The notes: generated by a model not told the origin, from the sequence alone. A stretch of DNA of 46,620 nucleotides from an uncultured Lachnospiraceae bacterium (GCA_934402055.1 CAKRTC010000013.1:1-46620), one strand, 5' to 3'; positions 24,997-34,012 are shown, counted from the stretch's first letter. Numbers and translations are program-made.

Positions 24997-25725
24997 ATGT
25001 TAAGAAAAAAGAGTGAAGTCAGGATCGAGGAGAAATTCCTTTTCGGAGGCAAGAACAGTGTCTTTGCCAACTGGCTTATTGAGATACCGGAGTTCAAAGG
25101 TGCAGGCAGAGTCTTCCAGAAGGTAGTCGTTCCGCCTATGTGTGAGATCGGATATCATGTACATAAGGGAGATAGCGAAGCTTACTATCTCCTTGAGGGA
25201 AGCGGTATCTACAATGATAACGGAACAGAGACCGAGCTTCATGAGGGAGATCTTACATTTACTCCTGACGGAACAGGCCACGGCTTCTACAATAATACAG
25301 ATAAGACAGCAGTCATCCTTGCCTGTGTTCTCTACAACTTCGATAAGGACAAGGATATAACAGGACTTCGCAAGATCCGCCGTGCCGGAAGCTTTACACG
25401 TAAGGACCTGCATGCACCGTTCGACGGCAGAGGCGATTTCTACGGATATCTGCTGCTTGAGGGTGATGAATTTACCGGAGCAGGAAGAGTATACAATATC
25501 ATGCATATGCTTCCGGACTGCAAGCTCGGATATCATCCTCACGACGGAGAGACAGAAGCCTTCTACATCATCAGCGGTAAGGGTATCTTCACGGATGATG
25601 ATAAGGAGATCGAGGTAGGCCCGGGAGATGTAATGCTTACAGGTACAGGTCACGGACATGCTCTTGAGAATAAGAGTGACGAAGAGCTTGTATATGCCGC
25701 TCTCATCTACTCAGATAAAGAATGA
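24997..25725 (+). CDS. Bicupin protein
   Basis: A 242-residue protein made of two cupin domains that are internal duplicates: MCEIGYHVHKGDSEAYYLLE (about residue 47) and CKLGYHPHDGETEAFYIISG (about residue 172). Each has the HxH...E metal-binding motif and a second-half GTGHG-F/H. This architecture is used by metal-dependent isomerases, dioxygenases and oxalate decarboxylases. No substrate can be assigned. RBS ACGGAGG lies before ATG 24997. The stop overlaps the MATE start (ATGA), so the two proteins are probably translated together, hinting that the bicupin handles or senses a compound the transporter moves. Confidence 0.82.
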   Translation: MLRKKSEVRIEEKFLFGGKNSVFANWLIEIPEFKGAGRVFQKVVVPPMCEIGYHVHKGDSEAYYLLEGSGIYNDNGTETELHEGDLTFTPDGTGHGFYNNTDKTAVILACVLYNFDKDKDITGLRKIRRAGSFTRKDLHAPFDGRGDFYGYLLLEGDEFTGAGRVYNIMHMLPDCKLGYHPHDGETEAFYIISGKGIFTDDDKEIEVGPGDVMLTGTGHGHALENKSDEELVYAALIYSDKE

Positions 25726-27074
25726 TCGCTGCTAAGGACTTGACCACCGGTTCTGTAATCAAGCATATACTTGCCTTTGCCATGCCCATGCTGCTCGGCT
25801 ACCTGTTTCAGCAGTTCTACAGCATGGTTGACACCATTATAGTAGGAAAATATGTAGGAGTTCATGCGCTTGCCGGAGTAGGCTCTACAGGTGCGATCAA
25901 TTTCATGGTCATAGGCTTTTGCCTTGGTATCTGTGCGGGCTTTTGCATTCCGGTGGCACAGTGCTTCGGTGCAAAGGATTACAGGCTAATGCGCAGATAT
26001 ATTGCAAACAGTATCTGGATATCGGCCTTTGTTTCGGTGGTGCTCACTGTAGGTATCTGTGCATTTACCGGAAGGATACTTCATCTTATGGGTACCCAGG
26101 ACGATATATATGATTATGCGTATACATATATATTTATAGTATTTGCCGGAATTCCTGCTACCATACTTTACAATCTGTCATCCAGCATCATACGTTCGCT
26201 CGGAGATTCCAAGACACCGGTCTACTTTCTGCTGCTTTCTTCGGGACTTAATATAGTACTTGATCTTGTAAGCATACTTGCACTAGGCATGGGAGTAGAG
26301 GGACCTGCGCTTGCAACTGTTATCTCACAGCTTATCTCAGGCATATTGTGTACCATATACATGTATAAGCACTTCGAGATAGTCCGCTGCAGCAAGGAGG
26401 AGATGACTGTAAATGTTTCCTGCATCAAACGTCTCATACTGATGGGCTTTCCTATGGGACTCCAGTATTCAATTACAGCTATAGGTTCTGTCATACTGCA
26501 GACTGCGGTAAACGGTCTCGGATATATGGCAGTGGCTGCAGTCACCGCGGGAAGCAAGATCAGATTGTTCTTTGATACTCCTTATGATGCACTCGGAGGT
26601 ACTATGGCTACATTCGCCGGACAGAACGTGGGTGCCGGTAAACTTGACAGAGTAAGAGAAGGTGTACTAAAGGCAATGATGCTTGGTTTCATATATTCGG
26701 CAGTCGGTATAGTACTAATGATAGTGCTCGGTGACTTCTTAAGCGGTTTCTTTGTTGATGAAGGACAGACCGAGATAATAGCCATGGCAAAATACTTCCT
26801 GATAGCGGATGCTTCCTTCGGCTTCTTCCTTACCTGTGTTAATGTATACAGATTTGCCATGCAGGGAATGGGCTACAGCGGCTTTGCCATACTTGCGGGT
26901 ATCATGGAGATGATAGGCAGAAGTGCGGTTGCATTTATACTCGTTCCTATGTTCGGATTCAAAGCGGCATGCTTTGCTTCTCCGGTCGCATGGATCTTTG
27001 CAGACATCTTCCTTATACCTGCCTGCTTTAAGTGTATATCAAGGCTTGACTGCAAGCTGAACGGGGTTTATTAA
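25722..27074 (+). CDS. MATE family efflux transporter
   Basis: A 450-residue 12-TM multidrug and toxic compound extrusion protein. Seen: LAFAMPMLLGYLFQQFYSMV and DTIIVGKYVGVHALAGVGST at the N-terminus, and the second-half equivalent MGFPMGLQYSITAIGSVILQ, characteristic of the DinF/NorM-like clade that exports substrates using Na+ or H+. It overlaps the bicupin gene by four bases. Substrate unknown. Confidence 0.92.
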   Translation: MIAAKDLTTGSVIKHILAFAMPMLLGYLFQQFYSMVDTIIVGKYVGVHALAGVGSTGAINFMVIGFCLGICAGFCIPVAQCFGAKDYRLMRRYIANSIWISAFVSVVLTVGICAFTGRILHLMGTQDDIYDYAYTYIFIVFAGIPATILYNLSSSIIRSLGDSKTPVYFLLLSSGLNIVLDLVSILALGMGVEGPALATVISQLISGILCTIYMYKHFEIVRCSKEEMTVNVSCIKRLILMGFPMGLQYSITAIGSVILQTAVNGLGYMAVAAVTAGSKIRLFFDTPYDALGGTMATFAGQNVGAGKLDRVREGVLKAMMLGFIYSAVGIVLMIVLGDFLSGFFVDEGQTEIIAMAKYFLIADASFGFFLTCVNVYRFAMQGMGYSGFAILAGIMEMIGRSAVAFILVPMFGFKAACFASPVAWIFADIFLIPACFKCISRLDCKLNGVY

Positions 27075-27075
27075 C

Positions 27076-27104
27076 TTGACAAAAAATCGGCTTTGATTTA
27101 ATGT
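27076..27104 (+). promoter_or_regulatory. Promoter of BMP lipoprotein gene
   Basis: Consensus -35 TTGACA (27076-27081) immediately follows the MATE stop codon. The best -10 is TTTAAT (27097-27102, 15-base spacer) or TAATGT with a 17-base spacer. Confidence 0.55.
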
Positions 27105-27154
27105 TGAATTTGTTTTTAAGCCTAATATTCATTGTATTCACAGGGAGGACATTA

Positions 27155-28429
27155 ATGAAGAAATTATTGGCATCTATTCTTGCTGTTTCTATGGTATTCA
27201 GCCTTGCTGCATGCGGAAACAGCGACAAAACAACAGAGACGGAAGCTGCAGAGACTACTGCCGAGCAGGCAGAGGGCGAGAGCACAGCTGATGCCGAAGC
27301 TAAGGACATCAAGGTAGGCATGATCTGTATCGGTAACGATAACATGGCTTACGACCGTAACTTCTACATGGCAGCAGATGCAGCCAAGGAGAGACTTGCA
27401 GAAAAAGGCATCAACGTAGAGTGGGTATACACCTATGATCATCCGGAAGGTGATCCTGTTGCGGCAGACTGCGAAGAGCTTGCAGATTCAGGCTGCTCAG
27501 TAGTTATCCTTAACTCTTACGGTATGGAGCCGGCTATGCTTACAGTAGCTGCAGATTATCCGGACACACTTTTCTGCTCACTTACAAACGAGGCATCAAG
27601 ATCTGATTCTCTCGACAACACAGTTAATGCTTTCCCGTCTATCTATGAGGGAAGATATCTTGCAGGTATCGTTGCAGGCAAGAAGCTTAACGAGATGATC
27701 GAGAACGGTGAGATCACAGAAGATGAGGCTGTTATGGGTTATGTAGGCGCATATACATACTCAGAGGTTGTTTCAGGTTATACAGCTTTCTATCTCGGTG
27801 CCAAGTCTGTTTGCCCGAGCGTTACTATGCTTGTTGAGTTCATCGGTTCATGGGGAGACCCTGCTATCGAGGCAGCTACGGCACAGGATCTTATCGACAG
27901 AGGCGCTAAGCTTATCTCACAGCACTCAGATGCTACAACTCCGGCAACAACAGCTCAGGAGAACGGTGTATATTCTGTAGGCTACAACATCTCCATGATC
28001 GACGTAGCTCCGGATTCTGCACTTGTTTCTTCACGTATCGACTGGACAAACTATTTCGTATATGTAATCGAGACAGTTGCCAACGGCGGAACTGTTGATC
28101 AGGATTACATGCAGCACGGTATTGCTGACGGTGATATCGTTCTCACAGAGCTTAACGACAAGCTTATCGCAGAGGGCACAGAAGAGGCTCTTACAGAGGC
28201 TGAGGATAAGATCAAGTCAGGCGAGCTTCATGTATTCGATACTTCAACATTTACAGTAGACGGCAAGACACTTGAGTCTTCACTCATTGACATGGACGCT
28301 GACTTCGATGCATCTGATGATGAGACAGACGCTGTATCTGACGGATACTATCATGAGTCATTCTACAAGTCGGCTCCTTCCTTCTCAGAGAAGATCGACG
28401 GAATCACACTTGTAAACGAAAAGTATTGA
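27155..28429 (+). CDS. BMP family substrate-binding lipoprotein of a nucleoside ABC transporter
   Basis: A 424-residue lipoprotein: signal peptide MKKLLASILAVSMVFSLAAC with lipobox Cys20, an acidic Thr/Glu-rich linker (about 22-48), then a periplasmic-binding-type BMP domain (PnrA/BmpA family; IKVGMICIGNDNMAYDRNFY, YEGRYLAGIVAG, YVGAYTYSEVVSGYTAF, QHSDATTPATTAQENG). Family members bind purine or other nucleosides. ATG 27155 is chosen for RBS AGGGAGG (27142-27148). The ATPase and two permeases that would complete the transporter start 490 bases downstream, after a terminator, allowing higher expression of the binding protein. Confidence 0.92.
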   Translation: MKKLLASILAVSMVFSLAACGNSDKTTETEAAETTAEQAEGESTADAEAKDIKVGMICIGNDNMAYDRNFYMAADAAKERLAEKGINVEWVYTYDHPEGDPVAADCEELADSGCSVVILNSYGMEPAMLTVAADYPDTLFCSLTNEASRSDSLDNTVNAFPSIYEGRYLAGIVAGKKLNEMIENGEITEDEAVMGYVGAYTYSEVVSGYTAFYLGAKSVCPSVTMLVEFIGSWGDPAIEAATAQDLIDRGAKLISQHSDATTPATTAQENGVYSVGYNISMIDVAPDSALVSSRIDWTNYFVYVIETVANGGTVDQDYMQHGIADGDIVLTELNDKLIAEGTEEALTEAEDKIKSGELHVFDTSTFTVDGKTLESSLIDMDADFDASDDETDAVSDGYYHESFYKSAPSFSEKIDGITLVNEKY

Positions 28430-28448
28430 TCTTATAAATGATCTCAAG

Positions 28449-28481
28449 CGGGACAGGGTACTATGTACTTTGTCCCGTTTT
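28449..28481 (+). terminator. Intrinsic terminator after BMP gene
   Basis: CGGGACA (28449-28455) pairs with TGTCCCG (28471-28477), with GTAC also self-complementary inside the loop, followed by TTTTCTG. It lies 20 bases after the stop. Confidence 0.75.
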
Positions 28482-28493
28482 CTGTTGTTAAGA

Positions 28494-28533
28494 TTTTTTA
28501 ACTCATAGGAAATTGCGTCCTATGAGTTAAAAT
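28494..28533. repeat. Palindromic hairpin repeat, copy 1
   Basis: TTTTAACTCATAGGA (28496-28510) and TCCTATGAGTTAAAA (28518-28532) make a perfect 15-bp stem with a 7-base loop. It is flanked by T's on one side and A's on the other, so it could terminate in both directions. A second copy is at 32628-32666, and the right arm recurs in part near 28640-28672. Confidence 0.65.
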
Positions 28534-28857
28534 ACGCTCCGCGGGATGCGCACTCGCACGAAGAAGAAAACTGTCGCAAGTGACCGCGCTCGGCGCAAGG
28601 ATGCGCCAAGGCATGTTCATTTTTATTCTTGAATTTTTTTAAAGAAATTTTGTCCTATGAATCAAAAAACGCTTAGCAGATATAGTCAAATTGCATATTT
28701 TTGTGCTATGCTAAGCGACGTATGTAAATGCTGTGTTAAGAAACATTTTTTAGCTGATCATACTTGTAAACGAAGAGATCAATTCATTAGATCAAAGTAT
28801 GAGCATATAGATGTGTCTAAAGCCGATAAGGTACAAAGAGCAGCATGAGACAAGGGG

Positions 28858-28887
28858 AAAATCCCGTCAGGGAACGGGATTTATTTG
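28858..28887 (+). terminator. Leader hairpin before ABC ATPase gene
   Basis: AAATCCCGT (28858-28866/7) pairs with ACGGGATTT (28874-28882), followed by ATTTGTG. It is 35-40 bases before the ATPase start, so it may attenuate transcription into the ABC operon. The left arm AAATCCCGTCAGG recurs in the terminator after the operon. Confidence 0.55.
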
Positions 28888-28921
28888 TGTTTAAGGGAAA
28901 AAAATTCAGGGGGAAGAGATA

Positions 28922-30460
28922 TTGGAAAACTCACATGCCGTCGAATTTCGCGGGATTTCTAAATATTTCGGTGACGTTGCCGCAAATGACAACGTAGATC
29001 TGTATCTTGACAAGGGTGTTATCATGTCCTTGCTCGGTGAGAACGGCTCGGGTAAGACAACACTTATGAATATGCTTGCGGGTATCTATTTTCCGGATAA
29101 GGGAGAGATACTTATCAACGGCAAGCCCGTTACTATCCGTTCGCCCAAGGATGCCTTCGAGAATCGCATAGGTATGATACATCAGCATTTCATGCTGGTG
29201 GATGTGTTTACTGCGGCTGAAAATATCATCCTTGGTATTGACGATGACAAGAAGAAACTTGACCTTAAGGATATAGCGGATAAGGTCAGAGCTATCAGCG
29301 AAAAATACGGCTTTGAGATCGATCCCAATAAGAAGATATACGATATGTCCGTTTCCGAGAAGCAGACTGTCGAAATTATTAAGGTCTTGTATCGCGGTGC
29401 CGACATATTGATACTTGACGAGCCTACTGCCGTACTGACACCTCAGGAGACAGAGAAGCTCTTCAACGTCATGAGAGCCATGCGCGAGGACGGTAAATCT
29501 ATCATTATCATCACTCACAAGCTTAATGAGGTAATGGAAATATCTGACGTAGTCGCAGTACTCAGAAAAGGTCAGCATATAGCTACCGTCCGTACCTCTG
29601 AGACTAACGAAGCCGAGCTTACAGAGATGATGGTAGGAAAGAAGGTAGAGCTTGACATATATCGCTCGAAGCCGGAGAACATCACGCCGAGACTTACTGT
29701 TGCGGGACTTACCTGTAAGGACGGCAATGGTGTGGCAAGACTTGATGATGTCGGCTTTATTGCCTACGGCGGAGAGATACTCGGCATTGCGGGTATTGCG
29801 GGTTCGGGACAGAAAGAGCTGCTTGAGGCTATAGCCGGACTTCGTAAGATAGATTCAGGTTCCATCATCTACAGCCCCGAGGGAAAACATCCGGAGGAGC
29901 TTGTAGGCAAGACTCCTATGGAGATAAAGGATGCGGGTGTTGCGCTTGCTTTCGTGCCTGAGGACCGACTCGGTATGGGTCTTGTCGGAGGCATGGGTAT
30001 GACAGGCAATATGATGCTTCGTTCATGGAACAAGAGCAAAGGCTTCTTCATTGATAAGAAGGCACCTCGTGAGCTTGCCGAACAGGTATATGATTTCCTT
30101 GAGGTTGCTACTCCGGATATCGAGTATCCGGTAAGAAAGCTCTCCGGCGGTAATGTTCAGAAGGTACTTGTAGGACGTGAGATAGCCACTTCACCTTCTG
30201 TGCTTATGAGTGCTTATGCCGTTAGAGGCCTTGATATCAACACCTCTTATGTAATTTATAATCTTATGGCGGACCAGAAGAAGAAGGGTACTGCTGTTGT
30301 ATTTGTCGGAGAGGATCTTGATGTGCTTATAGATCTCTGCGACAGGATATTGGTGCTTTGCGGCGGTAAGGTATCAGGCATAGTTGATGCACGCACCACT
30401 TCCAAGGAGGAGATAGGTTTGCTTATGACAAGTGTAGGCGGAAAGGAGAACAAGGAATAA
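28922..30460 (+). CDS. Nucleoside ABC transporter ATP-binding protein (tandem ABC)
   Basis: A 512-residue fusion of two ABC ATPase domains, the form used by sugar/nucleoside importers with BMP-type binding proteins (NupA/YufO type). Domain 1: Walker A GENGSGKTT (about 38-46), signature MSVSEKQTVEI, Walker B ILILDEPTAVLTP. Domain 2: degenerate Walker A GIAGSGQKE and signature LSGGNVQKVLVGRE, as usual. However, the Walker-B region reads PSVLMSAYAVRGLDINTS where homologues usually have a Pro-Thr before RGLD, so site 2 is probably weak. The start is TTG 28922 with CAGGGGGA at 28908-28914. It overlaps the first permease by one base. Confidence 0.92.
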   Translation: MENSHAVEFRGISKYFGDVAANDNVDLYLDKGVIMSLLGENGSGKTTLMNMLAGIYFPDKGEILINGKPVTIRSPKDAFENRIGMIHQHFMLVDVFTAAENIILGIDDDKKKLDLKDIADKVRAISEKYGFEIDPNKKIYDMSVSEKQTVEIIKVLYRGADILILDEPTAVLTPQETEKLFNVMRAMREDGKSIIIITHKLNEVMEISDVVAVLRKGQHIATVRTSETNEAELTEMMVGKKVELDIYRSKPENITPRLTVAGLTCKDGNGVARLDDVGFIAYGGEILGIAGIAGSGQKELLEAIAGLRKIDSGSIIYSPEGKHPEELVGKTPMEIKDAGVALAFVPEDRLGMGLVGGMGMTGNMMLRSWNKSKGFFIDKKAPRELAEQVYDFLEVATPDIEYPVRKLSGGNVQKVLVGREIATSPSVLMSAYAVRGLDINTSYVIYNLMADQKKKGTAVVFVGEDLDVLIDLCDRILVLCGGKVSGIVDARTTSKEEIGLLMTSVGGKENKE

Positions 30461-31545
30461 TGAATGAGAAATCGCCTTTGATTCGAATTTCCAAGAGAGA
30501 AAATATGAGTAAGCATATGGTGTGGGTCATCCGTATTGCGGCCTTCATCGTTGCACTCTTACTCAGCTGTCTCGTATTCATGGCTGCAGGAGCTAATCCT
30601 GTGGAAGCATATAAGACTATGATATCCGGTGCTCTCGGTAAGAAGAGCGGCTTACGTCAGGTCGTAAAGGTGGCAACACCTCTGCTTGGAACCGCACTCG
30701 CGCTTGCTCCTTGTTTCAAAATGAAGTTCTGGAACATCGGTGCCGAAGGTCAGATAACCATAGGTGCCATGGCTGCATCTTTCTTTGCCATCAACTTCGG
30801 AAAGAGCTGGAATTCACCTGTACTGCTCATCACCATGGGTATAGCTTCTCTTATTATGGGAGCGGTATGGGCAGGAATTCCTGCGATCTTCAAGGCAAAG
30901 TGGAAGACTAATGAAACACTTTTCACACTCATGCTTAACTATATCGCCATAGGTATAGTAGGCTGGCTGCAGGGCGGTCCCTGGGAGGGCAAGCAGGGAT
31001 CACAGGTAATTCCTAACTTTGCCGAGGCTGCCATACTTCCGAAGGTGTTCGGTGTCCATTGCGGATGGATCATAGTATTGCTTCTTGTTGCCTTCATATT
31101 CATTTACATGAACTATACCAAACACGGCTATGAGATCTCGGTTCTCGGTGAATCGGAGAATACTGCTCGTTATGCAGGTATGAATGTCACCAAGATAACT
31201 GTCCGTACTGCCTGCCTCTCAGGTGCGATCTGCGGACTTGTAGGCTTCATGGTGGCATCAGGAGCCAATCAGACTCTTTATTCGGATGTTGCCGACGGAG
31301 TAGGCTTCACAGCTATCACTGTCGCATGGCTTGCACAGCTTAATCCTTTTGCTATGATCGTCATTTCACTGCTCTTCGGAGTGCTCAGCAAGGGTGCTTC
31401 AAGCATGCAGACCGGACTTGCCGTGCCGTCCTCGGTTGCGGAGATCATCAAGGGTCTGCTGTTGTTCTGTCTGTTGGGCTGTGAGTTCTTTATCAATTAC
31501 AAGCTCACACTCAGAGGTAAAGAAGAGAAAGGAAAGGAGGCTTAA
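30460..31545 (+). CDS. Nucleoside ABC transporter permease 1
   Basis: A 361-residue BPD_transp_2 permease (NupB/YufP-like), about 8-10 TM helices. Seen: the family segment FWNIGAEGQITIGAMAASFF (about 87-106) and ENTARYAGMNVTKITVRTAC. It forms the import channel with the next gene. ATG overlaps the ATPase stop (TAATG). Confidence 0.92.
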   Translation: MNEKSPLIRISKRENMSKHMVWVIRIAAFIVALLLSCLVFMAAGANPVEAYKTMISGALGKKSGLRQVVKVATPLLGTALALAPCFKMKFWNIGAEGQITIGAMAASFFAINFGKSWNSPVLLITMGIASLIMGAVWAGIPAIFKAKWKTNETLFTLMLNYIAIGIVGWLQGGPWEGKQGSQVIPNFAEAAILPKVFGVHCGWIIVLLLVAFIFIYMNYTKHGYEISVLGESENTARYAGMNVTKITVRTACLSGAICGLVGFMVASGANQTLYSDVADGVGFTAITVAWLAQLNPFAMIVISLLFGVLSKGASSMQTGLAVPSSVAEIIKGLLLFCLLGCEFFINYKLTLRGKEEKGKEA

Positions 31546-31548
31546 GCT

Positions 31549-32535
31549 ATGGATGTTAATATTATCGGACTTATCAAAGCAGCCGTACTTAACGGAACGC
31601 CGCTTCTTTTCGGAACCTCCGGTGAGATACTTACTCAGAAATCAGGTAATATGAACCTCGGTGTCGAGGGTCTTATGTTCATGGGCGGAGCCTTCGGTCT
31701 CTGCGGCGCATTTGTCTATGACCGTTTCGCCGGTGATGCCGCTGTAGGCTGGATCGCGGTGCTTATTGCTTTTTGCTGTGCATTTCTTGCAGGCATAGTC
31801 GGAGCATTTATATTCAGTTTCCTTACTGTTACGCTCAGAGCCAATCAGAATGTTACGGGTCTTGCACTTACCATCTTCGGTACGGGTGTCGGCCAGTTCG
31901 TAGGGGAGCTTATGCGTATCAGGGTAGGCGGAAATGTTTCCATCAGCAATGCTCTTAAGACTGCATTTTCAGGCTCTATATTCCCTCAGAGCATGCAGGA
32001 TATACCGCTTATCGGAAGCGTTTTGTTCGGATACAATGTGTTCGTATATATAGGTGTAGTTATAGTTGTTGCCATGTGGTGGTTCATGAATAAGACACGT
32101 AAGGGGCTCTATCTCCGTGCTGTCGGAGAGTCTCCGGCAACTGCAGATGCAGCAGGTATCAATGTTACACGTTACAGATATATAGCAACCTGTCTCGGAG
32201 GCGGTATATCTGCACTCGGAGGTATGGTTCACACCATGACCATAGCAGGCTGCGTATGGAATCATAATGCGCTTGCAGGTGAGGGCTGGGTAGCCGTGGC
32301 ACTGGTTATATTCTGTCTGTGGAGACCTCTCAATGCGATATGGGGTTCGATACTCTTCGGAGGTCTGCTCATTTTGTATCTGAGACTTCCTATATCCTTC
32401 CTTCCTACTCAGATATATAAGATAGTTCCTTATATAGCTACTGCTGTTGTTCTTGTCATAGTATCAATGAGAAGACGCAGAGAGGATCAGCCGCCGGAGG
32501 GTCTCGGACTCAATTACTTCCGTGAGGAACGCTGA
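31549..32535 (+). CDS. Nucleoside ABC transporter permease 2
   Basis: A 328-residue BPD_transp_2 permease (NupC/YufQ-like). Seen: TPLLFGTSGEILTQKSGNMN (about 17-36), LGVEGLMFMGGAFG, the motif LRANQNVTGLALTIFGTGVG and GESPATADAAGINVTRYRY, all typical. RBS AGGAGG lies just before ATG 31549, and the gene starts three bases after the previous stop. It is the last gene of the operon, followed by a terminator. Confidence 0.92.
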   Translation: MDVNIIGLIKAAVLNGTPLLFGTSGEILTQKSGNMNLGVEGLMFMGGAFGLCGAFVYDRFAGDAAVGWIAVLIAFCCAFLAGIVGAFIFSFLTVTLRANQNVTGLALTIFGTGVGQFVGELMRIRVGGNVSISNALKTAFSGSIFPQSMQDIPLIGSVLFGYNVFVYIGVVIVVAMWWFMNKTRKGLYLRAVGESPATADAAGINVTRYRYIATCLGGGISALGGMVHTMTIAGCVWNHNALAGEGWVAVALVIFCLWRPLNAIWGSILFGGLLILYLRLPISFLPTQIYKIVPYIATAVVLVIVSMRRRREDQPPEGLGLNYFREER

Positions 32536-32582
32536 TGCAAAAACTCACATTATTTTTAGTTTATCTTCACAATATTTAAATA

Positions 32583-32636
32583 TGAAATCCCGTCAGGCAA
32601 TGATATGATTATCTTGTCGGATGGGATTTTTTAACT
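32583..32636 (+). terminator. Terminator after nucleoside ABC operon
   Basis: AAATCCCGTC (32586-32595) pairs with GGATGGGATTT at the right with one wobble, followed by a T run (32627-32632). Its left arm starts with the same AAATCCCGTCAGG as the hairpin at 28858, so related hairpins bracket the three-gene operon. Confidence 0.65.
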
Positions 32637-32666
32637 TATAGGAAATTGCTTCCTAGGAGTTAAAAA
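32628..32666. repeat. Palindromic hairpin repeat, copy 2
   Basis: TTTTTAACTTATAGGA and TCCTAGGAGTTAAAAA pair at about 13 of 15 positions with a 7-base loop. This is the same element as 28494-28533, with the loop AATTGCT nearly identical. Confidence 0.6.
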
Positions 32667-32703
32667 AACACTTAATCATTATTTTTTCTTAAGAATTAAT
32701 CAA

Positions 32704-32755
32704 TTGACTTGAAGAGGAACTTGGCATATCATCTGTACTATGACAATTAGTACAG
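32704..32755 (+). promoter_or_regulatory. Promoter with palindromic operator for SLH/MacAB operon
   Basis: TTGACT (32704-32709), a 17-base spacer and TATCAT (32727-32732). The -10 is immediately followed by a perfect 8-bp inverted repeat, CTGTACTA (32733-32740) and TAGTACAG (32748-32755), separated by seven bases. Its position over the transcription start is typical of a repressor operator. GntR-family (YtrA-type) regulators of ABC export operons use palindromes of this general form, but no such regulator gene is nearby. Confidence 0.68.
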
Positions 32756-32785
32756 TTAATACGCTTAACCGCGGAAAGGATAAGT

Positions 32786-34012
32786 ATGTCGGATTACAGA
32801 AGATTTAACAGATATCTGGCGGCTATGGCTGCGATGTGCTGCATCATGGTCGGAGCCAATCTTAATGTACAGGCGGCAACTCTTGCCAACGGCTCTCAGA
32901 GCTACAGAGTTAATGTGCTCAATGCCGTAGGCGTTGCGGACAGCTCATACTTAAGCACAGAGCCTTGCTCGAGAGCAGACTTTGCAAGGCTTATGGTGCT
33001 TTCAAGTACACTCAAAGATTCAACGGATATACAGTCACAGTCTGCAGTTACCAAGGATGTTCCGGCTGCTTATGCCGGTTCGGGATATATAAAGGCGGCT
33101 CTGTCCAAGGGCTGGATGCGAACAAGACTCGGCGGAACATTTGCACCAAATGATCAGATAAGCCTTAATGAAGCTATAAGAGCAGTACTTAAGGCGCTAG
33201 GCTATGAGGACGCCGATATGGGTTCCGATGTTGCAAACGGACGCCTCAATATGTATAAGACTCTGGATATAAATGAGGGAATAGCTGCTGTTAACGGCGG
33301 CGATAAGCTCAGTAAGCAGGATGCTCTTAATATCATCTACAATTTGCTCAGGACTAAGACCAAGGACGGCGGAAGTATCTACGGAAGTGCTATTAAGCTC
33401 AGTGCTTCGCAAAGCGGCAAGGAGCTTGATGTATCTGAGGCTATGGAAGCCAACCTTACAGGTCCGATACTTGTTAAGAATGAGTCTAGTCTGCCGAATG
33501 TCATACCGTTCTATAACGATATAACTGCAACATATTACTTTAACGGCAACAACTCCAACGGCTCAGGCAAGAGATATCTCTCAAGTCAGCTCAATAATTA
33601 CGGATGGCTCATCATTTACTACAATGAGAAGAGCAAGACTGTATGGGCTTACGGTGAGGATACAGGCAATAATACCTATCACTGTATCAGAGGTACGGTA
33701 TCTTCCATCAATTATACGGATGATAATATTGCGGCTCCTTCATCTGTCGTTATAAACGATACGGAGTACGCACTTAACAGCAGCGATGTTAAATTCATGT
33801 TCTCTGTTAACGGTGACGTTAAGATCGGTGATAATGTAATACTTGTCTGCAAGCAGCTTACGAGTGAGGACGGCAGCGAGGCCGAATACTATGCAATAGC
33901 TGTAGTAGAGTATTATGAGAAGAACTCTGACAGGTACTCCAACGTCATCTATGCCGAAGGAGCAGGCAAATACGTTGCCGTAGACAAAAACGGAAATGTG
34001 GTAAACAAGTGA
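32786..34012 (+). CDS. S-layer homology (SLH) domain secreted protein
   Basis: A 408-residue exported protein. Signal peptide covers residues 1-31 (cleavage after VQA). Residues about 35-185 resemble SLH repeats: VGVADSSYLSTEPCSRADFA, an A-Y-A-G-SGYIKAALSKGWM segment, and FAPNDQISLNEAIRAVLKALGY, which bind secondary cell-wall polymers in Firmicutes. The C-terminal 200 residues are beta-rich with no recognised family. It is the first gene in an operon with a MacA-like adaptor and MacB-like ATPase/permease, so it may be wall-anchored export machinery or cargo. RBS GGAAAGGA lies before ATG 32786. Confidence 0.82.
   Translation: MSDYRRFNRYLAAMAAMCCIMVGANLNVQAATLANGSQSYRVNVLNAVGVADSSYLSTEPCSRADFARLMVLSSTLKDSTDIQSQSAVTKDVPAAYAGSGYIKAALSKGWMRTRLGGTFAPNDQISLNEAIRAVLKALGYEDADMGSDVANGRLNMYKTLDINEGIAAVNGGDKLSKQDALNIIYNLLRTKTKDGGSIYGSAIKLSASQSGKELDVSEAMEANLTGPILVKNESSLPNVIPFYNDITATYYFNGNNSNGSGKRYLSSQLNNYGWLIIYYNEKSKTVWAYGEDTGNNTYHCIRGTVSSINYTDDNIAAPSSVVINDTEYALNSSDVKFMFSVNGDVKIGDNVILVCKQLTSEDGSEAEYYAIAVVEYYEKNSDRYSNVIYAEGAGKYVAVDKNGNVVNK

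Larger units (their letters stand above)
28430..28921. other. Intergenic region between BMP gene and its ABC genes
   Basis: About 490 bases with an intrinsic terminator (28449-28481), a 15-bp palindromic hairpin (28496-28532), a GC-rich block (about 28535-28610) out of character with its AT-rich neighbours, and a degenerate direct repeat of the palindrome's right half (about 28640-28672). A 9-bp inverted repeat CGCTTAGCA/TGCTAAGCG (28671-28679 and 28709-28717) and a terminator hairpin (28858-28882) follow. A 63-codon ORF at 28657-28848 has no RBS and starts inside the repeat, so I do not call it. I looked for a purine riboswitch and did not find its conserved core. Confidence 0.6.

Noticed and set aside
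28657..28848. 63-codon ORF before the ABC ATPase
   Set aside because: Begins inside the repeat element, has no RBS, and overlaps a stem-loop. No similarity recognised.
28496..28882. Possible purine riboswitch before the nucleoside transporter
   Set aside because: No conserved purine-riboswitch core or kissing-loop pattern found; the structures are repeats and terminators.
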